This document shows, piece by piece, positions 1 to 13,886 of a stretch of DNA of 27,614 nt. Where the stretch lies: the NCBI GenBank assembly GCA_021789795.1, contig JAJYJA010000009.1:1-27614 (forward strand), in the 5' to 3' direction. The DNA is from Deltaproteobacteria bacterium. Lineage in GTDB: Bacteria > Desulfobacterota > Desulfobulbia > Desulfobulbales > VMSU01. The notes under the pieces were generated by a model. It did no database searches, was not told where the DNA came from, and saw only the letters and a program-made list of their open reading frames with translations. The position numbers and the translations under genes are program-made. How positions within the stretch are numbered: the stretch's first letter is position 1; the number at the start of each line of letters is the position of its first letter.

Positions 1-6
1 ACACCA

Positions 7-1776
7 TCAACGCTTGCGCAGCCTAATCGACTTGGGCGTCACCTCCACCAGTTCGTCGTCGTTGATGTAGGCGATGCAGTCCTCCAGCGACATCAAGACC
101 GGCGGGGTGAGGATGACCGCCTCGTCGGAGCCCGAGGCCCGCATGTTGGTCAGCTTCTTGCCCTTGGCCGGGTTGACCACCATGTCGCTGGAGCGGGCGT
201 TCTCGCCGATGATCTGGCCGGCATAGACATCGATGCCCGGCCCCAGAAACAGCCGCCCGCGCTCCTGGAGGTTGAACAGGGCGTAGGCCACGGTGACGCA
301 GGTGGCCATGACCACCAAGACCCCGTTCTGGCGGTTGGTGATCTCCCCGGCATGGGGCCCGTACTCGGCGAAGACGTAGTTCATCACCCCCATGCCCTTG
401 GTGTCGGTCATGAATTTGGAGCGAAATCCCAGGAGCCCCCGGGTGGGGATCAGGTAGATCAGCCGGGTGATGCCGTTCTCGCTCGCCATCTCCAGCATCT
501 TGCCCTTGAGCTTGCCGAGCTTCTCGATCACCGCCCCCTGGTACTGCTCGTCCACGTCAATGGTCAGCTCCTCGTAGGGCTCCTGCAGCACCCCGTCGAT
601 CTCCCGCATGATCACCTGGGGCCTTGTGACCTGAAACTCGTAGCCCTCGCGCCGCATCTTCTCGATCAAAATCGACAGGTGCAGCTCGCCGCGGCCCGAC
701 ACCCGGTAGCCCACCGCCTCGGTCAGCGGCTCGACGTGCAGGGCCACGTCGGCCAAGGTCTCCCGCCGCAGGCGTTCCTCGATATGGCGGGAGGTGACGA
801 ATTTCCCCTCCTTGCCGGCAAAGGGCGAGTCGTTGGGGATGAAGTTCATGGCCAGGGTCGGGGGGTCGATCTCGATCACCGGCAGGGGCATGGGGTTGTC
901 GGGATCGGTGAAGGTCACCCCCACCGTCACGTCTTCCAGGCCCGCCACCGCCACGATCTCGCCCACCGTCGCCTCCTCGGTGGCCACCTTCTCGTTGCCC
1001 TGGAAACGGAAGATCTTGGAGATGCGCGCCGGGCTGATGGAGCCGTCCCGCCGCACCACCGCCACGTCCTTGTTGAGGCGCAGGATGCCGTTTACCACCT
1101 TGCCGATGCCCAGGCGTCCGAGATACGGCGAGTAGTCGATGGTGTTGACCTGCATCTGCAGGGGCGAGGCCTCGCTGCCCGCGGGCGGCGGGACGTACTT
1201 GACGATCATCTCGGAGATGGGCGCCATGTCGGAGTTGGTGTCGGCTAAGTCATGCAGGGCATACCCGGCCTTGGCCGAGGCATAGACCACCGGGAAGTCC
1301 AGGAGATGATCCGGGGCGTTGAGCTTGACGAACAGGTCGAAGACCTGATTCACCGCCCAGTCGCAGCGGGCCGCCGGCTTGTCGATCTTGTTGATCACCA
1401 CGATGATCGGCATGGCGGCGGCCAGCGCCTTCTTAAGCACGAAGTAGGTCTGGGGCATGGGCCCCTCCTGGGCGTCAACCAGGAGCAGGGCGCCGTCGGC
1501 CATGCGCAGCACCCGCTCCACCTGGCCGCCGAAATCAGCGTGGCCCGGGGTGTCGATGATGTTGATGTGGTAGCCGTTAAAGCTGTAGGAGCCGTTCTTG
1601 GAGGCGATGGTGATCCCCCGCTCCCGCTCCAGGTCCATGGAGTCCATCAGCCGCTCGGTGACGGCCTGGTTGTCGCGGAACATGCCGCTCTGCTTGAAGA
1701 GTTGATCGACCAGGGTGGTCTTGCCATGATCGACGTGGGCGATGATGGCGACGTTGCGGATCTCTTGCTGATTCAT
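7..1776 (-). CDS. typA: Ribosome-associated GTPase BipA/TypA
   Basis: Translational GTPase of the EF-G/LepA superfamily that binds the ribosome and helps 50S assembly and stress or cold adaptation. The 589-residue protein is close to the usual ~600. From the chosen ATG it reads MNQQEIRNVAIIAHVDHGKT, so the P-loop (AHVDHGKT) is at residues 13-20. The switch region RGITI, G3 DTPGH and G4 NKID follow, then the beta-barrel, the EF-G-like domains III and V and the BipA-specific C-terminal domain. The frame stays open to an ATG at 1848, which would add 24 residues. I reject that start because a near-consensus promoter lies at 1825-1853, so the upstream ATG would fall in its -35 box, and because the family starts just before the P-loop. 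It is transcribed divergently from waaA. Confidence 0.96.
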   Translation of the reverse strand: MNQQEIRNVAIIAHVDHGKTTLVDQLFKQSGMFRDNQAVTERLMDSMDLERERGITIASKNGSYSFNGYHINIIDTPGHADFGGQVERVLRMADGALLLVDAQEGPMPQTYFVLKKALAAAMPIIVVINKIDKPAARCDWAVNQVFDLFVKLNAPDHLLDFPVVYASAKAGYALHDLADTNSDMAPISEMIVKYVPPPAGSEASPLQMQVNTIDYSPYLGRLGIGKVVNGILRLNKDVAVVRRDGSISPARISKIFRFQGNEKVATEEATVGEIVAVAGLEDVTVGVTFTDPDNPMPLPVIEIDPPTLAMNFIPNDSPFAGKEGKFVTSRHIEERLRRETLADVALHVEPLTEAVGYRVSGRGELHLSILIEKMRREGYEFQVTRPQVIMREIDGVLQEPYEELTIDVDEQYQGAVIEKLGKLKGKMLEMASENGITRLIYLIPTRGLLGFRSKFMTDTKGMGVMNYVFAEYGPHAGEITNRQNGVLVVMATCVTVAYALFNLQERGRLFLGPGIDVYAGQIIGENARSSDMVVNPAKGKKLTNMRASGSDEAVILTPPVLMSLEDCIAYINDDELVEVTPKSIRLRKR

Positions 1777-1824
1777 GGGTAACGCCTTGCGTGAAAGGTG
1801 GAAAGAGGCCAAGAAAAAACGATA

Positions 1825-1853
1825 ATTATAACTGGACGAGCCAAGCAAGGCAA
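1825..1853 (-). promoter_or_regulatory. Sigma70-like promoter for typA
   Basis: On the minus strand TTGCCT (1848-1853) is followed by a 17-bp spacer and a perfect TATAAT (1825-1830). The expected transcription start lies near 1817, about 40 nt upstream of the chosen typA ATG at 1776. This is the best promoter match I found in the window. No operator is apparent. Confidence 0.65.
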
Positions 1854-1953
1854 GCTAAAACCGCCAACTGGCCGTCAGCAGGCCGAATAATCCTTCCCCT
1901 CGCGGCCAGCCACAGGTAAAGACCCGGCCACCCCGGCCCGGCCTTATTTCCGA

Positions 1954-1983
1954 TTGACGAATCCCTACTTTCCAGTTTAGATT
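1954..1983 (+). promoter_or_regulatory. Possible promoter for waaA
   Basis: TTGACG (1954-1959) is followed after 18 bp by TAGATT (1978-1983), which matches TATAAT at four of six positions. It is the only good -35-like hexamer facing waaA in this gap and would give a leader of roughly 100 nt containing the palindrome at 2054-2068. The -10 box is weak, so this is tentative. Confidence 0.4.
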
Positions 1984-2053
1984 GGGTAATTTTTTTATGA
2001 GGCTCAGGTTAGCCGGCCCCGGACGACCACCCCCCGACCGGCCTACCATCTCA

Positions 2054-2068
2054 GGCCCAGCCTGGGCC
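2054..2068. repeat. Palindrome in waaA leader
   Basis: Perfect inverted repeat GGCCCAG-C-CTGGGCC ending 23 nt before the TTG start of waaA. It could be a dyad operator or, with the central bases unpaired, a short GC-rich hairpin near the ribosome-binding region. In GC-rich DNA a 7-bp arm can also arise by chance. Confidence 0.35.
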
Positions 2069-2091
2069 AGAGCCCCTGGGGCACCGACAGA

Positions 2092-3449
2092 TTGTTCTAC
2101 CGACTATACACCCTCTTGGGCTGGCTGCTGGTCATGGCGGGCACGCCGTTTTTCGCGCCCTACCGCTGGCTGACCGGCAGACCCATAGCCGGGCTGGGCC
2201 AGCGCCTGGGGATCTTTAACCTCAAGCCCGGCCCCGGGGGGGGCGTAAGGCTGTGGTTCCACGCCGCCTCGGTGGGCGAGGTGCAGGCCGCCTTAAGCCT
2301 GGTCGCCGCCCTGAAAAAAGACGGCCTTAAGGCCGAGATTATCGTCACCAGCGTCACCGAGCAGGGGCTCCTGGCGGCCAAGAGGATCTTCGGCGGGAGC
2401 GCCACCTGCCTCTACGCCCCCCTCGACCTGCCCTGGGTGGTCAAACGGTTCCTCCGCCAGCTCAAGCCCTCGGCCTATCTCTGCCTGGAAACCGAGCTGT
2501 GGCCGGTCATGCTGCGGCTGGCCAAGGCGCAGGGCATCCCGGCCCTGCTGGTAAACGGCCGCCTCTCGGAGCGCTCCTTTAGGCGCTACGCCCGGCTGTC
2601 CGGGCTAACCAGAAAAACCCTGGCCTGCTTCGACCGGGCCGCGGTCTGCCAGGAGGACGACCGTCAGCGTTACCAGGCCCTGGGAATGGCGCCGGAGCGG
2701 CTCGCGGTGTGCGGCAACGCCAAGTACGACCTGACCCTGGCCGACCTCTGCCGGCCGGAAGCGGCCCTGGCCGGGCTAGACGGCGAAGGGCTGCGGGCAA
2801 CGGCACCCAAGTTCTACCGAAAACTGCTGGGCCTGGGCGATCAGCCGGTACTCATCGCCGGCAGCACCCACAGCGGGGAGGAGGAGTTGCTGCTGGCCGC
2901 CTGGCAAGCCCTGCGGGCCGACATCCCCGATCTGATCCTGATCGTGGCCCCCCGGCACCTCGAACGCCTGGGGACGCTGGCCGGCCAGTGGCGGGCCCAG
3001 GGCCTGAAGTTTCAGACCACGAGCCAGTTACGGGCCGGACAAGGACGGGAGTCAGACCTCCTGCTCCTCGACCGCATGGGGGAACTGGCCCGGCTCTACG
3101 CCGTGGCCACCTACGTATTCTGCGGCGGCAGCCTGACCCCCAAGGGCGGGCACAACCTCATGGAGCCGGCCCTGTGGGGCAAGCCGCCCCTCTTCGGGCC
3201 CCACATGCAGGACTTCGCCGACGCCCGCCTGCTCCTGGAGGGCCAGGGGGCGGGATTTACGGTGCGCGACGGGCAAGAGCTGCGCGCCCGGATTCTTCAC
3301 TTCCATCAACACCATGACCAGTACCACCAGGCCGCCCAAGGCGCCCTGGCCATAACCGCCGCCCAGCAGGGGGCCGCCAGCCGCCAAGCGGAGCTGATCC
3401 GCCAGGCCCTTAACCTCCCCCGGCACAACCGTATTGTGGAAACCCAAAG

Positions 3450-3453
<4 letters not shown>
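2092..3453 (+). CDS. waaA: 3-deoxy-D-manno-octulosonic acid (Kdo) transferase
   Basis: Inner-membrane glycosyltransferase that moves Kdo from CMP-Kdo to the lipid A precursor in LPS inner-core synthesis. The 453-residue product is slightly longer than the usual ~425. It starts with a hydrophobic anchor (LYTLLGWLLVMAG), as WaaA proteins do. Next comes the GT30 N-terminal domain with HAASVGEV, whose Glu (about residue 63) matches the proposed catalytic base. The C-terminal GT-B half has IAGSTHSGEEE, IVAPRHLER, FCGGSLTPKGGHN and EPALWGKPPLFGPH. The start is a TTG; the first in-frame ATG (2134) would cut the anchor short. The stop overlaps the carA start (ATGA), so translation of the two is probably coupled. 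The presence of waaA shows a Gram-negative, LPS-bearing host. Confidence 0.95.
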
Positions 3454-4562
<1,109 letters not shown>

Positions 4563-4622
4563 CCCCCGCCTTAAAAAATCTTTCAAGAGGCGGCCCCAAC
4601 CCCGCCCCAACCACACCTCGCC

Positions 4623-7838
<3,216 letters not shown>

Positions 7839-7873
7839 ATAGCGGCCCGCCAAGCCCGGTCCGTGCAAAAAGA

Positions 7874-7902
7874 TTGCATCTCCCGACTTTTCTAGGTTTA
7901 AT
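7874..7902 (+). promoter_or_regulatory. Possible promoter for ftsH
   Basis: In the 135-nt gap between carB and ftsH, TTGCAT (7874-7879) is separated by 17 bp from TTTAAT (7897-7902, five of six matches to TATAAT). The local AT content is higher than the surroundings. I see no clear sigma32 (heat-shock) signature, although ftsH is heat-induced in many bacteria. Confidence 0.35.
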
Positions 7903-7973
7903 TGTAAAAAACAGGCGACGGCGCCAAGCCGCCCACCAGATGGACGCCCCCACACCCCCAACCAGACGCGACC

Positions 7974-9779
<1,806 letters not shown>

Positions 9780-9795
9780 CCCGCCCCGCCGCCCG

Positions 9796-10638
9796 GTGAA
9801 GATCACCTGCCGCGACCGCATCCTTGATCTGACCAGCCGCACCCACATCATGGGGATCTTGAACGTGACCCCCGACTCCTTCTCCGACGGCGGCCGGTTC
9901 CTGACCGAAGAGGCGGCCCTGGCGCAGGCCGAGACCATGATCCGGGCCGGCGCCGATCTGATCGACATCGGCGGCGAGTCCACCCGGCCCTACGCCGAGC
10001 CGGTGTCCCAGGAGGAGGAGCTAAGCCGGGTCTTGCCGGCCATCCGGGCCATCCGCCGCCGCCACCAAATCCCCATCTCCATCGACACCATCAAGGCGGA
10101 GGTCGCGAGGCAGGCCCTGCAGGCCGGGGCCGACATCATCAACGACATCAGCGCCCTGCGTCTGGACCCCGGCATGGTGGAGGTGGCGAGAACCAGCCGT
10201 TGCCCGGTGATCATCATGCACATGCAGGGCACGCCTTCCGACATGCAGGTTAGCCCCCGCTACCAGGACGTGGTACAAGAAAGCGTGGACTTCTTCCGCG
10301 AACGTTTACAGACCCTTGGCCAGGCCGGGATCGACCCGGAGCGGATCATCATCGACCCCGGCATCGGCTTTGGCAAGACCCTGGCCCACAACCTGGCCAT
10401 CCTGCGCCACACCGCCGATTACCAGGCCCTGGGACGCCCGCTGCTCGTCGGCCACTCCCGCAAGTCCTTTCTCAAGGCCCTGCTGGGGGCGGGGCCAAAC
10501 GACCGCGACCGCCCCACGGCGGTGCTCTCCGCCCTGCTCGCCCAACGCCGGGTGGAGATCCTGCGGGTGCACGACGTGGCCGCCACCCAGGAGGCCTTAA
10601 GCCTGGCCCAAGCCCTGGAGGGGAACCGTGCCCAGTGA
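9796..10638 (+). CDS. folP: Dihydropteroate synthase
   Basis: Condenses p-aminobenzoate with hydroxymethyl-dihydropterin pyrophosphate to give dihydropteroate in folate synthesis; it is the sulfonamide target. The 280-residue TIM barrel has all the signature motifs: GILNVTPDSFSDGG near residue 20, DIGGESTRP, a Lys in the IDTIKAEV segment, MHMQGTP, IDPGIGFGKT and the phosphate-binding GHSRKSF. The start is a GTG, and its N-terminus (MKITCRDRILDL) aligns well with family starts. It lies 16 nt after ftsH. In many relatives the next genes are cdaA or glmM; here the next is an adenylate cyclase. Confidence 0.96.
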   Translation: MKITCRDRILDLTSRTHIMGILNVTPDSFSDGGRFLTEEAALAQAETMIRAGADLIDIGGESTRPYAEPVSQEEELSRVLPAIRAIRRRHQIPISIDTIKAEVARQALQAGADIINDISALRLDPGMVEVARTSRCPVIIMHMQGTPSDMQVSPRYQDVVQESVDFFRERLQTLGQAGIDPERIIIDPGIGFGKTLAHNLAILRHTADYQALGRPLLVGHSRKSFLKALLGAGPNDRDRPTAVLSALLAQRRVEILRVHDVAATQEALSLAQALEGNRAQ

Positions 10639-10731
10639 AGGCGCGGCCAGGCATCAGGCCTCAGCGGCCAGGGGTCAGGATAGCTCTCTGTCCCCGGTTT
10701 CCGGTTTCCTGTCTCCTGTCCCCTGAAGCCC
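10639..10731. repeat. Low-complexity purine/pyrimidine repeat with hairpin
   Basis: The 93 nt between folP and the cyclase gene consist of short near-repeats: ggcatcagg and ggggtcagg, then tttccggtttcctgtctcctg. The arms CAGGGGTCAGGA (10669-10680) and TCCTGTCCCCTG (10714-10725) pair over 12 bp with one mismatch around a 33-nt loop, ending 6 nt before the GTG start. The composition is unlike the coding DNA on either side. It resembles the small dispersed intergenic repeats of some bacterial genomes, but only one copy is in this window. Confidence 0.5.
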
Positions 10732-12690
10732 GTGCTCGCCAAGGAAAAAATCGACCGCTATCTGGCTTACAACCGCAGCCGGATCCGCAAGGCGGTGCTG
10801 TTCAACGAGGAGCGCGCGGCCCTGATCCTCAAGATCGTGCCCCTGCTCCTGCACGTAAACCAGCCGGACTTGCCGGGTTTTGTCTCCGACCCCGCCTGTC
10901 CTGCCGGCATCGTGCGCTTCGACCCCCGGCAGGTGATCTCGCCGCGCACCCTGGCCCGCTTCTTCCCCAAGTCCTCAATCCTAAACCACCCCAAGGCCCT
11001 GCCCCCGCCGGAACGCTGCCTGATCCAATCCCTGATGACCATCGGCAGCGTCGGCAGCGTCGCCCAGACCGAAAAATCGGATTGCGATTACTGGTTGGGA
11101 CTCAACGACCATGACTTTCCAGGCAATCAACTTGACCTGCTCCGCGAAAAATGCCGGAAGATCGAGGAGTGGGCCCTGGAACGCGGCGCCGAGATCCACC
11201 TCTTCCCCATGGACATAGGCCAGACCAAGGCCAACAGCTTCGAGTCGCAGGCCGATGACGAGTCGGCGGGCTCGGCGTTAAAGATGCTCCTGAAAGACGA
11301 GCTGTTCCGCACCCACATCCTGGTGGCGGGCAAGATGCCCCTCTGGTGGCTCATCCCCCCGGGTCTGACCGATAGCGGCTACCACGACTTCGTCCGCAAC
11401 CTGGCGGCCCGGGAGCAACTCAACCTGGAGAGCTTCATCGACCTGGGCTACATCTCCGACATGCCCAAGGCCGAGATCTTCGGCGCCTGTCTCTGGCAGA
11501 TGAACAAGGCCTTGGACAGCCCCTTCAAATCGGTGCTCAAGTTCGCCTACCTGGAGCTGTTGATGAACGACCGCCAGGGCCTGAACCTCTTCTCCGACCG
11601 CATCAAGCAACTGGTCACCTTCCCCGAGTGCCTGTCCCCCGAGCAACGGCTGGCCATCGACGACATCGACCCCTACCTGCTGCTGGCCAAGGAACTGGTC
11701 GCCTTCTACCAACGGCAGCAGCCGGGCGAGGGGCGAGACGAATTCATCCGTGCCTGTCTGCTGATGAAGACCCTGGAGGACTTGAAGCCCAGTCAGGAGG
11801 AGAGCGAGGATGCCGTCCACATCCAGGCGGCGGCGGAGCTGATCGGACGCTGGGGGCTCCTGCCCGCCGACGCCGACCACTACCTAAACTTCCGCGCCTG
11901 GAGCCATCAAGACCGGGTGGCGGCGGGCGGCCTGGTACACCGTTACCTGGGCGACACCTACAAGCGCCTAAGCGGCTGGCGCACGGCGGTGACGGGCGAC
12001 GGGCAGCTCGCCATCACCGAACAGGACATCGCCATCCTGGGCCGCAAGCTCTCCTCGTTCTACGCCAAGAAACCCAACAAGATCGAATTCATCCAGAGCC
12101 TGTCCCGGCAGATGATGTCCCAGTCCGACCTGATCCTGCACGGCGACCGCCAGGAGGGCAGGGATCTCTTCTTCGCCTACCAGGGCGAAGAAGAGGAGAC
12201 AATCAAGAACGACCCCCGGCGGCTGATCATCAGGCACGACGACCACCTGATCCGGCTCATCGTCTGGCTGATGATCAACGGCATTCTGACCCCCAAGACC
12301 CGCCTGCATCCCGTCCGTGCCGGCCTGGACATCGACCTGGGGGCGATCAACGGCCTCATCAGGGCCATCTCCGCCGCCCTGCCGCGGCAAAGGTTGTCCC
12401 ACATCCCGGCCAGCCAGCTCCTGGAAAAAGAGGCCATCATCAGCGCCCTGGCGGTGGTCAACTTCGACAAGGGGCCGGTGCGGGGGGCCAAGGCCATCCG
12501 CTCCTCCATCGTCTCGGCCAACAACTACGGAGAATACTTTCTCCACGATTACGAGACGTTGCCGCAGTACAAAAACGCCCTGCGCCTGCTCCTGACCCGC
12601 CACGGGGTCAGCCGCTGGACCAACACCCTAAGCGTCTTCATCCCTCCCCAGCCGGAGCAGCACGCCCTGCAAGCCCTGCTGGACGGATAG
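10732..12690 (+). CDS. cyaA: Class I adenylate cyclase lacking the C-terminal regulatory region
   Basis: Predicted to make cAMP from ATP. The 652-residue protein follows E. coli CyaA closely in order. The N-terminal LLLHVNQPDLPGF matches LLHYHHPLMPGY. The nucleotidyltransferase signature GSVGSVAQTEKSDCDYW (105-121) supplies acidic residues D117 and D119. MDIGQTKANSF (from M160) and a LLLKDELFRT-like stretch follow, then ASLWQ-type and SPFKSVLK motifs. Later, LIRLIVWLMINGILTPKTRL (about 500) matches LNKLVAWAWFNGLLTSRTRL. It ends about where the ~200-residue C-terminal part of E. coli CyaA (848 aa), linked to EIIA-Glc control, would begin. The stop is clean, with hypA only 12 nt on, so this looks like a natural short form and not a recent truncation. 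The start is a GTG with no good Shine-Dalgarno; the first ~100 residues match the family. A class I cyclase is less expected outside gammaproteobacteria. Confidence 0.82.
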   Translation: MLAKEKIDRYLAYNRSRIRKAVLFNEERAALILKIVPLLLHVNQPDLPGFVSDPACPAGIVRFDPRQVISPRTLARFFPKSSILNHPKALPPPERCLIQSLMTIGSVGSVAQTEKSDCDYWLGLNDHDFPGNQLDLLREKCRKIEEWALERGAEIHLFPMDIGQTKANSFESQADDESAGSALKMLLKDELFRTHILVAGKMPLWWLIPPGLTDSGYHDFVRNLAAREQLNLESFIDLGYISDMPKAEIFGACLWQMNKALDSPFKSVLKFAYLELLMNDRQGLNLFSDRIKQLVTFPECLSPEQRLAIDDIDPYLLLAKELVAFYQRQQPGEGRDEFIRACLLMKTLEDLKPSQEESEDAVHIQAAAELIGRWGLLPADADHYLNFRAWSHQDRVAAGGLVHRYLGDTYKRLSGWRTAVTGDGQLAITEQDIAILGRKLSSFYAKKPNKIEFIQSLSRQMMSQSDLILHGDRQEGRDLFFAYQGEEEETIKNDPRRLIIRHDDHLIRLIVWLMINGILTPKTRLHPVRAGLDIDLGAINGLIRAISAALPRQRLSHIPASQLLEKEAIISALAVVNFDKGPVRGAKAIRSSIVSANNYGEYFLHDYETLPQYKNALRLLLTRHGVSRWTNTLSVFIPPQPEQHALQALLDG

Positions 12691-12702
12691 CGGGAGACGG
12701 CC

Positions 12703-13044
12703 ATGCACGAGATGGGACTGGCGATGCGGATCGTGGAAATCGCCCTGGCCGAGACGGAAAAGGCCAAGGCCTCGCGGCTGTGCGAGGTGGAGGTAGAGGT
12801 GGGGGAAGTGGCGGGGGTGCTGCGGGAGGCCCTGGAGTTCTGCCTCCCGGCCGCGGCCCACGGCACCCTGGCCGAGCAGGCGGTCTTCACCATCGTCGCC
12901 GTCCCTGGCCAGGGCCACTGCCAGGCCTGCCAGCGGCAGGTGGCGGTCAGCGCCTTTCCCGCCCAATGCCCGGAGTGTGGCGGCTTCGGGGTGACCATCA
13001 CCGCCGGCACCGAGCTTAGACTGCGCTCCATCAACGTCGAGTAG
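12703..13044 (+). CDS. hypA: Hydrogenase nickel-insertion protein HypA
   Basis: Nickel metallochaperone that works with HypB to load nickel into the large subunit of [NiFe]-hydrogenase. The 113-residue length is typical. It begins MHEMGL, giving the nickel-binding His2 and neighbouring Glu3. The zinc site is formed by CQAC (73, 76) and CPEC (89, 92). The core VEVEVGEVAGV fits the family. The ATG is preceded by CGGGAG at a good distance and lies 12 nt after the cyclase stop. hypB follows after 83 nt. Confidence 0.94.
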   Translation: MHEMGLAMRIVEIALAETEKAKASRLCEVEVEVGEVAGVLREALEFCLPAAAHGTLAEQAVFTIVAVPGQGHCQACQRQVAVSAFPAQCPECGGFGVTITAGTELRLRSINVE

Positions 13045-13112
13045 TAACTATCCAACCGGTGCCAATGCTGCGGCACTTAAGCGGGAAGTTACGTCGAGCA
13101 AACCTAAACGAC

Positions 13113-13126
13113 AAGGAGTAAAGGAG
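13113..13126 (+). promoter_or_regulatory. Doubled Shine-Dalgarno before hypB
   Basis: Two AAGGAG hexamers stand in tandem at 13113-13118 and 13121-13126, before the hypB ATG at 13128. The first is 9 nt from the start, an efficient spacing; the second is only 1 nt away and probably too close to be used. This is among the strongest ribosome-binding signals in the window and fixes the hypB start. Confidence 0.6.
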
Positions 13127-13127
13127 C

Positions 13128-13871
13128 ATGTGCGATTCCTGCCACTGCGGGGAGACGGCGGAGGCGACCATCGTCATCCCCGGCCAACCCCACGGCCACC
13201 AGCACCAGACCCGGAAGATCATGGTGGAGCACGAACTGCTGGCCCAAAACGACCACCAGGGGGAGGCCAACCGGCGGTTCTTTGCCGAACAAAAGATCCT
13301 GGCCCTCAACCTGGTCAGCTCGCCGGGCTCCGGCAAGACCTCGATCCTGGAGCGCACCCTGAAAACCCTGGGGCCGAAAATCGCCACCAGCGTCATCGAG
13401 GGCGACCAGCAGACCACACGCGACGCGGAACGCATCAGCGCCGCCGGGGCGCCGGTGGTGCAGGTGAACACCGGGGCCGGCTGCCACCTCGACGCCGAGA
13501 TGATCCGCCGGGCCCTGGCCCGGCTGCCGCCCAAGCCCCACTCCCTACTGTTCATCGAAAACGTCGGCAACCTGGTCTGTCCGGCCCTCTTCGACCTGGG
13601 GGAACACGCCAAGGTGGCGATCATCAGCGTCACCGAGGGCGAGGACAAACCCCAGAAATACCCCCACCTGTTCCGGGCCGCCTCCCTCTGCCTGATCAAC
13701 AAGATCGACCTCCTGCCCCACCTCGACTTCGACCTTGAGCTGTGCAAGACCCTGGCCCGTCAGGTCAACCCCCGGCTGACCTTCATCGAGCTGTCAGCCA
13801 AGAGCGGCGAGGGCTTCCCGGCCTGGCTCCAATGGCTGCGGGACACCTTTAATGCCAGCCACTCCCATTAA
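13128..13871 (+). CDS. hypB: Hydrogenase nickel-incorporation GTPase HypB
   Basis: GTPase that stores and delivers nickel with HypA during [NiFe]-hydrogenase maturation. The 247-residue protein starts MCDSCHC, the high-affinity CxxCxC nickel site of E. coli-type HypB. A very short His segment (PHGHQHQ) follows, not the long poly-His stretch of some species. The G domain has P-loop SSPGSGKT (about 64-71), EGDQQT, the metal-site GCHLD, ENVGNLVCP and NKIDLLP. The GCHLD and NLVCP Cys/His residues match the G-domain metal site at the dimer interface. hypF begins 15 nt downstream. hypC, hypD and hypE are not in this window. Confidence 0.96.
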   Translation: MCDSCHCGETAEATIVIPGQPHGHQHQTRKIMVEHELLAQNDHQGEANRRFFAEQKILALNLVSSPGSGKTSILERTLKTLGPKIATSVIEGDQQTTRDAERISAAGAPVVQVNTGAGCHLDAEMIRRALARLPPKPHSLLFIENVGNLVCPALFDLGEHAKVAIISVTEGEDKPQKYPHLFRAASLCLINKIDLLPHLDFDLELCKTLARQVNPRLTFIELSAKSGEGFPAWLQWLRDTFNASHSH

Positions 13872-13886
13872 TAAGGGCCGAGGGCC

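Larger units (their letters stand above)
1777..2091. other. Divergent intergenic region typA/waaA
   Basis: This 315-bp stretch carries divergent promoter candidates for typA (1825-1853) and waaA (1954-1983). It also has an AT-rich T-run (about 1990-1996) and a perfect 7-1-7 palindrome, GGCCCAG-C-CTGGGCC, at 2054-2068 in the waaA leader. A 63-codon ORF at 1982-2173 runs into waaA in another frame and has no recognisable content. I see no RNA gene here. Confidence 0.6.

Noticed and set aside
1777..1848. An N-terminal extension of typA to the ATG at 1848
   Set aside because: The likely -35 and -10 boxes lie at 1825-1853, so the upstream ATG would not be on the main transcript, and the family begins at the 1776 start.
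1990..1996. T-run as a Rho-independent terminator
   Set aside because: No stable stem directly precedes it on either strand, and no gene ends nearby in a fitting direction.
1982..2173. A 63-codon ORF before waaA
   Set aside because: It overlaps the waaA start in another frame, has Pro/Arg-rich low-complexity content and no recognisable motif.
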